From Bradysia coprophila (lineage: Eukaryota; Arthropoda; Insecta; Diptera; Sciaridae), in the NCBI RefSeq assembly GCF_014529535.1, contig NC_050736.1, forward strand, positions 3,906,001 to 3,970,000: 64,000 nt of DNA, written 5' to 3'. Positions 53,801 through 64,000 of this stretch are shown piece after piece. The notes beneath the pieces are model-generated. The model saw only the letters and a program-made list of their open reading frames with translations, did no database searches and had not been told where the DNA came from. Each line of letters begins with the position of its first letter. Position 1 is the stretch's first letter. The translations under genes were made by a program, and so were the position numbers.

Positions 53801-56336
53801 GCCAAAACTCTTACTAGAAAATCGGACCTCGCTGAAACTTGACGCCACAGCAAAGCCCACGTTCGAGCATTTTTTTTACGTTCATATGTTTTATGAAAAG
53901 GTTGTGTTCACGAAAAGTGAATTTGGTCGATCTTCTCCAATTTTGAAAGAATTTACTAAATCCAAGAAATAAAGTACTGCTCAACAAGACCCTGGTTTCG
54001 TCTTATATCACTCAAAAAAATTCTATGCGGAACCTCGTTTCTTTCTATATCCGAGATATAGGTCCAACAATAGGTATTAGCATCTTGACAGTTAGTATTT
54101 TCATCGATTATTAAATAAAGAGCGTCACTGTTCCAGTTTCACCAAGATGCTCTAAAGTAACCATATACAGACCTATGAATACTCGAAATTTTTTTAGTTA
54201 ATCCTACGAGTTACGAGGAGGCAAGCTTATATTAGAGTTTGAAAAAAATCTTTGGCATAAATTATTCCTCAAGAAAGTGTGTACAGGACCATGGTCAAGA
54301 TGTCAATTAATAAGTAAAGTTGAAATCGCCATACCCTATTTAAAAAGTGTCGCCCTCTGCAACTTCAAAAATAAATAAATGTCAACGTTCCTGTTTCATT
54401 TGTTCATTCTTTATTTTAATAATAGACAATTTTTTTCGATATTATTTTATAGTAAATTTCGAAATCAAAAGAAACACAAAATAAAAAATGAAATGAGTAT
54501 ACAAAAGAACAAAAAAAAGGAAACAATTTCTAAACCTATTGTGATCGGTTGACCTAACAGACAAAAAAAATATTTTCTGGTTGTTAAGAAGGTTACATAA
54601 ATTGAAGAAAATTAATTTTTCTTATCAAAAATTAAAATGTTTAAACGGGTTGTCACCGAATCAACCACATTCAGTTTGTTTTCTTTTTATTTGTTTTTGT
54701 TTTCATCTTTTACTTAAATTCTACATTATAATTCAGTAAAATCATTCGCGCCTCATTTCAACAGTTTCAATTTTTTACTCTTTTAAATTAGAAAAGAAAT
54801 TAATATTTTAATAATACTCCACGTTCGTATCCAGCATCCAGCGATTCGCATAAAATTTATTTTATTTTTTCATCTCGTTCGTTTCTCATTATAGTTTGAA
54901 TGACTTAAAAATTTCCATATTTTTTGTTTGTTTAAATTAACGTCACGTTCTAATGTCACGTTTTCACTTATTTCTTTTTCTCTTTTTTTTTTCTTTAATT
55001 AAATCACAGCGTATTTTAATAATTAAAACGAAAGCAATCCAAGAATGAAATTATGTTTTTAAAAAACGAAGAAAAAAAACGTCTCTGAACCGAAAATAGT
55101 TTCCGATTCGACTTTCAATCGATTCCCGAAACACACTCATTACATAGACTTAATTAATAAAACCCAAGAGATTCAGTGCATTTTTACTGCCATAACAAGG
55201 TGTAGTTCTAATATTTTTTTTTCTTTTTGTTTCTGTCCCCTAATTAGTTTCTTCTCCGTTTATTTCATGCATCATACTCTATTTTTGACAAATCTCATTA
55301 ACTTGGAGCGAGACAAAAAAATTCCTTATATTTTGCGACACATTTAATTTTATATTTTAATTTAATTAACATTAGAGCAATGCTTCGTAGGCTAATGACT
55401 ATGCAAATGTTTCATTTCGACAAAATTCCGATTGTAATCGTTAAAAAATTCCGTTTGCCTCGGAGATAAATAATGTTCGAGCTGTTCACCTCGATCGATA
55501 ACCTTCAGCAACAAACTTAGTGTCATGATACTAGTTGAGATCTATGTCAGTTTAGCATAAAATTGTTTTGTTTTGGAGCATCTAATCGAACGTGAGAGAG
55601 AATATTACCGTAATGATACTTCAAATTCGATCACGCAATTATGAGAGAGATCTAACAATCGGAGATACAACTGCACTGATAAACGATCAAGGAAATTTAA
55701 AATCGAAATCGCTAATGGTTTTCAATAACATAGATAACCGGTCGTTGGTAACGAAGATTGGAATAGTTATTTGTGCACCAAAGGAAAAAAAAGTTGGAAA
55801 TTTCGTTGTGAGGGTGTCACCGGAGAAAATGAAATTTCCAACTTTTTTCCCAAGGTCAACACAACGTTTTTCACAACAAAGGCTCTCGAAGTTTCAGCTG
55901 AGGTGAGTAAAATGACCAATTTCTCGCCTGGGTTGTGATCAGATTTTTAATTTATTCCAAGAACAAGAATTTCATTTTCACATTAGCTCCCTCTACTTGC
56001 TCATCATGAAATTCAATTGTCTTACAGACTTGCACTGTGTGATGGAAAAACGCTTGCTAGTACGGATTTTTTGGGATTCGCGTTCATATATGTTGCGACA
56101 CTGGGAATATTTTAACTCTTAAACGTCAGAGATCCATAGGATCGGTCAAAACGATCTGGTATTTCAATCAAGATAGTCGTAAATAGACATTATAGCAGTT
56201 GCTAAAGGAAGATAATTAAATCCGTAAAACGTTTGGTATCGTAGTTGCTCTATTTTTTTTTCACTCCGATTAGTTCAGCCTACACATCTAAATATATTTA
56301 CGTGGGGAACAAGCATTCCAATGCAGCTGTGTATTG
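53801..56336. other. Probable 3' UTR of 4E-T and intergenic sequence
   Basis: Very AT-rich DNA downstream of the 4E-T stop on the minus strand. TTTATT (AATAAA on the minus strand) occurs near 54405, 54688 and 55260, so a 3' UTR of 1-2 kb is possible. A plus-strand ORF at 55592-55906 has a mixed composition and no recognisable domain; I do not call it. Confidence 0.4.
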
Positions 56337-59300
56337 CTAATTATGGACTGTAGCCGATGAATGTTGCATCGATCGCTCGAATTCCTCCAAACTCAATGCC
56401 TGTCCAATGTTTAGCGACGGGAGTTTACCCGCTGAAGCTTGGGCCAATAGTTCGGGCGAAAACCAACGCGCCAACTGGTTTGAAGTTGGCGATAGGCCGC
56501 CTTCACGTCCGAAATTGATCATTCCGTGGTTTTCGTTGACAAGAACTGCAGAATGGAAAGGGATCATTAGGTAATATTGAGAAATGAGAAGCCACAGAGT
56601 GTTCTCGATTAAATCCGACTTAATGAAACTCACCGTTTCCACTTTGACCACTCGATCCGGACGGTTTTTGTTGAGCCATTGTATGTTGATGGTGCATCAT
56701 TTGTTGCTGGTATTGATTTTGGAACGGTTGATTGAACTGATTCCATTTTATTTGATTATTAGCCCGCATTTGTTGCTGTTGTTGTTGCTGCTGCTGCTGT
56801 TGACGATGTTGTTGTTGCTGTTGTTGTAGCATTTGTTGAGATAAATTTGGCAATTGCGGTTGCGGCATGCTTGCTTGAGGATTTTTACGCAAATACTGGT
56901 CACGCATCTGTTGAAATTCAACATTCGACGCCATTTGCATCGGCAAGCCGCCACCTTTGACGATCGGTCGCCCTGCAGGTATAATTTCTATTGATTTAGA
57001 GGTTTTATTTGGAGTCTCTTTTTGAATGATTAATTGAGCTCACCGATTGGTTTCGATGGAGGTTGGTTGAACTGGTTGTTCCATTTAATTTGATTAGCTC
57101 GCATTTGCTGTTGTTGTTGCTGCTGTTGATGTTGTTGGTGTTGTTGTTGAATTTGTCCTGTTGCTAAATGGACGCAAGGATGTTGTATCAAACATTACCG
57201 GAACGAAAGAACAATGTTTTTGATGTCTTCCGACTTACCTGCACTGTTGATTGAGTGTTGTATCTGTCCTAATGTCGACTTGTTGCCCATTCCAACATTG
57301 CTCATCACATCGATGTCTTTTTCGGCTGTCATTTTTCGTAAAACTGATGTTGGCGTAAATGCTAATGGAGTCTACGAATAAAGAAAAAATCATTTAAAAT
57401 ACGAAGAAACGACGAAATTTCGATTTGCCCGTACCGGCGAAGCGATATGTTGATGGTGTTGTTTCACCGGTGACGATGTGGATGTTTGAGTCAGCGCAAC
57501 TGACGAACTGGGAATATTATTTCCGGATTCGGATTGATTCGGCGGTTGATTCAAATGGTTCTGCTGTTGTTGGGCCTGTTGCATTTCCTGTCGCTTGCGG
57601 AAATTCTCTCGTTGTTCTTCCAATTTTTTCTTAATTAATGCACTTTGCATTATGGATTGAGTGTGGAATTGAAGTTCACGTGGCGACGGGATGCGTTGTG
57701 GTATCCCTATAGGAGGTTAATGAAGTTTGTATGAAGTGGATGGAAACAGTAATTTTTTTAAAATTTAAATTGGCTTGAATCTCTCAACGAGAAGCTTGAA
57801 TCTGACTTAGCGGATAGTCTAAATCATCAATGAATTGAGTTGCAACATTCTTATTTATAACAACAAAGCTGAAACAAGCTACGAAATTTTGAATCGATAC
57901 CTTCTAATCGACATAGTTTTGGCAGGTTCATATTTCGAATGTTTTCTACACTTTTATGCATGTCAATAAATACGTAATAAGCGATAGACGCGATGAGTCA
58001 AACCAATTTACAGTTGATAACGTTGTAAAGATTAACGAAACAAGAAAAAGAAAAATAGATCTACGAAACTCGTCAATACAAAATGAATGTCTGTCTATCG
58101 ATGATTTTACCTGGAATATGAAGAGTTATAGGACTATTTGCCAACACTGGGCTAACAAATGCTGCATGCACAAAAACGTTAGTAATTAAAAACCGAAAAG
58201 AACCAAATATTTAACTATGAAACGTATCACTGAATTAAGCAAAATTTTCTATGGCCAAAAAATGAAAATCTGTCTCGTTCGACAATCATAAACTTACCAT
58301 TTGGCAACGGAGAAACCCGCAACTTCTGAGCTGCAACGGCGGCACCTTGATGATGATGCTGATACAATAAGTGCGGTTGCAGAACGTCGTTCGGTTGTTC
58401 ATTCATGCCAACGTTTGGTGGTGCATTCGTCTGAATTGTTGGCGGTTTCGGAATCGGCACTCCAGCCCCGTGTAACAATGGTGCAGCACCTTGCGGTTGC
58501 ATCACCGATGGCATCAGGTTCGGTGACGGTATTCTGGGTGCACATTCGCTGATAAAGTTTAGCACGGCTAGAATGGTTTCACGTTGACGGTGGTTCGATG
58601 CTGGATTGTTCAACTGTTGGATCAGTGAGTTTTGCGTAACTTCTGCATTGCAGATACTTTGTATGATCATTTGGGCTTCGGGACGTTTCAGAATTTCATC
58701 GCGACTCTGTTGTAAGTGTGGACCGATTTGAACGTTTTGCATCGGATCCATTGGCTGTCTTTGAATTGGCGGTTGTAAGTTTTGCGGACGCTGATGGTTC
58801 AACATGAATGGTATCGGCTGTTGTGGTTGTGGCTGTGGCGTATTTTTGCTTAGCATTTGCATTAATCCCGTAGCTTGGCCCATTGTCTGCGGTTCTCGTT
58901 GCATCATTCCGTGATCGTTGCCACTTATTTGCGAAAGTAGTTTCTTAAATGCTTGCATGTCTTGTTGCTGCTGTTGATTTCTCACTTCACTCTGTGACTT
59001 TCCACCAGATGACCGCATTCGGGCTTCCAATTCCAAAACGCTACACACACTGCCCGGAACATTATTCGCAATGGAATTGGATTGAACATTTGTACGACCG
59101 GTTCCGGCAACATTTTGATCTTCTTTAGGCGCCTTGTCAAATTTTCCGAGTTGAATAAATTCCAGTAAAGAATTGGAAGACCCGGTGCTAGCTGAAAGTG
59201 TTACATTCAAAGTAAGTGATTTGCAAGAAAATCAGAGGGACAGAAAATTCAGTCAATCAAAACCATTTTTAGAGATAAATCTGTCGTTACATACCTGCAG

Positions 59301-60855
59301 GCGATATCGGAGCAAAGTATTTCTCAGCAGGCCGAGTGGTTGCGTTATTTTGATTGCCTTCATTCACATCATCCTGTATAGATGAACGTCTGCTCTTATT
59401 TTCTTTCGTTGGTGATTGCCGTTGAAACCAACGATAGAAGCGAGATTCACCGACACCACTTTCTTTAAGTTCTTCACTCATCAGACCCATTTTCAAGAAA
59501 TTATCGAAATTGAAGTCATCAGCAGCGTTATTTGGGTCGTCCATAAATCCTTTGTCAGAATTGAGGTTGTCGTTGTTGTTGGAATCATTCGGCTCATCGA
59601 CAGTAGGCGGTGCAGTGTCCTCAACAGAATCTGATTCCGGTTCGCCGACCTCACATTCATCCGCATTGTTGTTCGAGTTATCACTTTGATTGTCTAGCGA
59701 AACTTGATCATCATTTTCAACAGTTTCGTTAGCTCGCACCGTCCGTTCATCTGCCTCAGGCTCGTCAAAGCCGCGCAATTCAATCGTATCGTTTTGCGAT
59801 GTTGGACCTCCGCTGAACCATTCCGGTTCTTCTGCACGATTTTCGCTAAACATTCGACGTCGCTCATTGTGTGATCCACCAGAAAAACGCATGTTGCCGG
59901 TCATATTGTTGTTGCTGTTTCCCATCATACGACTACTATTCCTATCCTTGTCCCGATCATAGTCCCTGCTGTACGTAGTTCGTTTGTCATAACGATCGTC
60001 ACGATAATCTCTCTCACGTTCCCGATCCAATCCTGCCCGATGTTGTTGCTGCAGTTTCTGTTGTGACTCGGCGCTAAGATTCCGTTCGCGTTCGCGTTCA
60101 CGTATATTGATTAAACCACCAGTCGGCCGAAAACTAAAGTCTTGATCGAGCGGTTCCTTTTCGGAACGAAATTCCCATTGAGAATCGCGTGCCGGTATTC
60201 GGCCACTTCCGATGCGACGATCTAATGCCGAAGAATTTCCACCAACACTCGTCAGTTGTGGCCCACTCATGAATACACTCCGTCGCATTGGAGCATTATT
60301 GGCATTCGTACTCGTTGTAGTTAATGTGGTAGTCTCATTGCCTTCCGGTTTGCGAACGGTTTTAGTTTCGTTTGGTCGTCGTTTCACCGCAAACAAGGGC
60401 ATCAAATATGTAGACGCGGGGGTCGATGTACCATTCGTACTGGAGCGAAACTCGTGGCTACTGTTATTCGTTGAACGGCCGCTAGTACGTTCTTCACCAC
60501 CGATCATCAAGTCCGTTGCTCGACACCATAGCTTACGCAAAGTCAAACCTGAAAAAAGCAACAACACACAAAAGGCAATTCATTCAAAGTTCGGTTAAAG
60601 TGGTACACAGTTACACAGACCTTCTAAAACATAATCGGGACGTTTACGTGATAAAGGTGAATTACGCAATTGAAGTAAATGGTCGCGCTCGTAAGTGATG
60701 CGGTTTTCCCTTTGCGCAGAACCGCAGCTTAAAATCGCTGGATCGTCATATTTGTCATTGTTCGATGATGTATGTTGATTGGCGGATTGTTCGGACGAAT
60801 CATAGTCCTCCTCTTCCTTGTTACCGTAATTGTCACGCGAAATCGATTCGGCCAT
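56337..60855 (-). CDS. 4E-T: eIF4E transporter (4E-T)
   Basis: Eight exons on the minus strand (60621-60855, 59295-60548, 58298-59190, 57435-57706, 57239-57371, 57044-57164, 56634-56972, 56337-56545) total 3456 nt, giving 1151 residues. Near the N-terminus, YERDHLLQL (Tyr55, Leu60, Leu61) is the YxxxxL-phi motif that binds the dorsal face of eIF4E; SRKRPDYVLEG follows as in 4E-T. Later blocks are LWCRATDLMIG, an Arg/Glu/Asp-rich region, IPSPRELQFHTQSIMQ, TPLAFTPTSVLRKMTAEKD, GRPIVKGGGLPMQM and the C-terminal LARWFSPELLAQASAGKLP. 4E-T shuttles eIF4E into the nucleus and, in P-bodies, links eIF4E with the DDX6/LSM14 repression machinery to silence mRNAs. The Gln-rich region contains a repeated segment (see findings). 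Phases and total length are consistent throughout. Confidence 0.96.
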
Positions 60856-61340
60856 AACAATTGGCTTTTTTTCACTAAATTGTTTTTGTTTTTTTTAAAT
60901 TTTTATTTTGAATGGAATTGTCTTTCGTTTTAATTGTTTTTTCTTCTTCTTCTTCTACTACTACTTCTGTTGTTTATTGGTACATTACTTCATAGCCTAA
61001 CTACTGGAATTACTTAATGAGTACAAGTGCATTACCGTAATGTATAGAAACAACATTAATTGATGAAATTCACACTTAGGTCCTACTTACACAGTTATAC
61101 ACACACATTTATAAATTTAACACCAAAAAGTTCAGTTTTGTTTTTAATTTAATATCACAGACAATGAGTTTTTCTTTGTGTTGTTTTGTTGGTTACGTTG
61201 AAGTCATTGATGCACTGGGTACGATGAAACTATTAAATATTTGTCGTGAACAATGATTTCGGGAAAATTTAGCTGATATCGTTGTTGATGATGATATGCT
61301 GAAGAATCTGCAAGTTTGGAATTTGATTAGTATATGACGT
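60856..61340. other. 4E-T 5' UTR and promoter region
   Basis: AT-rich DNA upstream of the 4E-T start codon (read on the minus strand), including a (TTC)n/(TAC)n microsatellite at about 60947-60966. No TATA or initiator motif can be assigned with confidence. Confidence 0.4.
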
Positions 61341-64000
61341 GTTCCAGTACAACATTGTCATATTTCTGCTAGTAGAGACATTGTACCAGGAAACGGAACG
61401 ATAGACTTTTTGTACTTCTAATTTCTACTATTTTGCAATCAATTTCACGTGTAAATTGAACCAAGTATTACACGTAAAACTGTCATATATGCACCGTATC
61501 TAATCTGTTGATATATTCGGAAACATGAACATCATCGCCCAGAGGTACGATAGAGTTGTGTTCATTTAGCTTAACAGCTCTGATAAAATCGTGCTATTAT
61601 ATCGATTATGTGCGGATTAACTGCATTATCGAAGCACTCTTCTGCACTATGTGTACAGGTAAATATTGAAATTAGTTTTTGCAAGCCAATCAGTTACTTT
61701 CGACCTCGAAATGTTTTAGTAGAGAAAAATACTTTGGTCTTCTGATTTTAGTTGAAGACGAACTAATTTTTGGAGTTAAATTTTCCTTTCAAGGCACAGC
61801 ACCAATGGGTGACTAAGCAATTTTCTGTCATCTAAAGACTAAAATATTCATAGCTCACAAGCGCTACGAATAGCTAGAAAATTGGATGGAAATAGCGCCT
61901 CCGACTCTACAAGAGAGAGCAACCTTTCCAATCAAACGTTCGCATAAATATCTCGATAAATGTTGCGAATGCCGTGAAAAAATTATACGTGGACACATCG
62001 AAGTCACATACATTTAAATAAATTAAACAGAAAACAACAGACGATACTCAATGAAGGCACCTTCACATACAGTCAATGAGTTTCATTGAATGGCATGAAC
62101 ACAGTAACAAAAGAATCACTTTGAAATGTTGCCGAGCCACAGAAATGCAGATAATATTCCATTTTGTCGAACGTTTTTACTGAGCAATCAGATGATGAAA
62201 TGTATTTCTAATGAAATAAAATCAGTTTTCGCGTTAGGTCGAAACCTTTTTTCTCTGTTAGATGTATAACGCCGAATGTAGCGAAGGCAAAACACTGAAC
62301 TGGGGCGAAAAACGACTTACCCTTTGTTCTCTGATTAAGCTCCTGGAAAAACCAATCAGCGCTACGAAAACACGGTTGATGTAGGGTGATTAGCGATGCG
62401 ACTTGAAGAGTAATATCCGTATTTTCAAGAATTTTATCAAATATCTCGAAGCCAACGCTTTAAATGTCTCAATTGTTATCTTTTTTCATCAAGCTCAAGT
62501 ATGAAAAATCTCGAAAAATGTAAGTGCAAACCAAAAAATTAATAGACAACAGAGCACCGATCGCAGTTTGACTTGATTGTTCAATTCAAATTTTCTGTAG
62601 TATTTCGTTAAAATGTTTAGCAAGTACTTTTAATTCGAACACAAATGAATCCGCAATGGTTACAATTTCAAGGTATAAACGATGATAAAACTGCACTCCT
62701 AGGTCATTCAAATTTACATTTAACGTTATTATTTGGCCTTATTCGAACTCAGATACTAAAGAACTCAACAAATCAATGGAAATAATTATTTTATTTGATT
62801 TATGACACTTATTTAGCTTGGTACAAATGATCTTCAACATACAGTCGTAACAGAATAACACAGAAATTATCAGCCATTTGCAATTTTTCAGGTGTGTGAC
62901 ACTTCGAACGCAATTGGTAACGACTAGTAGATTTTTTTGTTTTTTTCTGTTAGGTTGAGTTTTCATACACAAACTGTGTAATACCGGTAATGCCTTTTAG
63001 ATCATTACCAACAATACCAAACATGTACCGAAATGTTTTGAACCGGTAGCGGATGGTATACATTACGGATATAATTCGAATAAAAGAAAGAATTTCTTTC
63101 AAACAGATTGTTGTTATAGAGTGTTATGATGAAAGAGAAGAGGCAAGTTAAAATATACTGGTATTCTGTCCTATCGCTCTCAACGTACCACGTTGAAAGA
63201 GAAGCAGATACTTTGGCAAGTACCCCAAGGGCTCGTTCAGGAACTAAAAATTCGTTACCCAAAGTGAAGATTTTGACATATTTTATATGAAAGAAGTGTT
63301 AAAATTCTCACCAGTGAAACTTAACGAATAGCTGCTGAACGAGCTCCAAGTCAAGTTATAATAATTAGTCTTCGGTTTTCTCGCTCTGATCATAACAGTC
63401 TATACAATCTAATCCAATCTGAAAGAAAGAATTTCTTTCAAACTGATCAGTTTAGGTGCCTTACTGTGGATTTACATAGCAGTAAAAGTGATAGATGCAA
63501 AATGTTTCTTTTGTTCTTTGACTTTTGAACAATAGAAAAACATTACATCTGTCGCTTTTACATTGCATACATAGTTCTATAGATCTCGGTGCAAAGTACT
63601 TTATTAGGCTCTCTATGTGTAATTATGGCACAAGGCCGCAGGCCATTACTCCGAGTGATAATAGTACATTACGCGTCCGTGTGATTCTAAATTTTAATTT
63701 TGACGAGTGGGGACGTCATACTCCGACCCAAAAAGGTCGTGCTTTACGTGTTCAGGCTATGCAAAATTTATATTGTATGTAAATGCATATGTCTTATGAC
63801 CATGAACACCCGAAGTCTAAGTTTTATGTGCTACGCGTTAGTGGCACACTCTAGATGAATCTACACATGGCTAAGTTGCCTACATTTCGGGGCAAAATTA
63901 TTATTATTTTGATGATAATTTTGGACTCACATCCTTTTACGAAAAAGTTCGACCATCGTTTGGTGTTAAAATGTGTTAGTTTTCAGTAAACATTTAAATG
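61341..64000. other. Intergenic sequence with small repeats
   Basis: No gene seen. The palindrome AAAGAAAGAATTTCTTTCAA occurs twice, near 63085 and 63423. The segment near 63638-63670 (GGCCGCAGGCCATTACTCCG) resembles the GC-rich tips of the foldback hairpins at 41.4 kb. The short ORF at 63525-63782 lies over this repeat. Confidence 0.45.

Noticed and set aside
55592..55906. 104-codon ORF downstream of 4E-T
   Set aside because: No domain, no splice structure, and it lies in the probable 3' UTR region of a gene on the other strand.
56584..56829. Plus-strand ORF ending in a Leu run
   Set aside because: It is the reverse reading of the CAG/CAA (poly-Gln) tract of 4E-T.

Overview
The window is AT-rich nuclear DNA from an insect, most likely a fly and probably a lower dipteran. 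It has short GT-AG introns (many of 55-75 bp), and its conserved proteins resemble their Drosophila counterparts. About half of it is non-coding and full of foldback (MITE-like) elements. No virus, CRISPR array, bacterial operon or toxin gene was seen.

Layout. 1-843 (-): endonuclease part of a non-LTR retrotransposon, cut by the left edge. About 2.87-12.06 kb (+): a huge mucin-like exon set whose reading frame is interrupted once near 11.0 kb. 15.38-25.51 kb (+): a related mucin-like gene ending in EGF, SEA, EGF, EGF, one membrane helix and a cytoplasmic tail. The two share a Thr/Tyr-rich module and may be one gene or tandem relatives. 28.43-30.30 kb (+): aspartylglucosaminidase in seven exons. 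36.58-40.51 kb (+): a long disordered scaffold-like protein with a possible N-myristoylation signal. 43.63-44.62 kb (+): a small three-exon gene fragment. 44.73-45.23 kb (+): RNF11. 50.01-51.83 kb (+): a class II ARF GTPase. About 52.6-53.8 kb (-): a decayed Ty1/copia element. 56.34-60.86 kb (-): 4E-T, the eIF4E transporter. The remaining stretches are intergenic or UTR sequence with foldback repeats.

The exon models of aspartylglucosaminidase, the scaffold gene, ARF and 4E-T each add up to an exact multiple of three and give family-typical proteins, so they are solid. Arf102F, 4E-T and an RNF11-like gene all lie, to my recollection, on Drosophila chromosome 4 (Muller element F). The window may therefore be a piece of that element.

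The strongest oddities are: (1) a T TTT TTA heptamer followed by a two-part stem exactly where the mucin frame must shift by -1; (2) a tRNA-shaped sequence inside an inverted-repeat element; (3) a 66-bp in-frame intron with no stop codons; (4) a duplicated polyQ-MRAN-QIKWN segment in adjacent 4E-T exons; (5) a dense set of palindromic elements.
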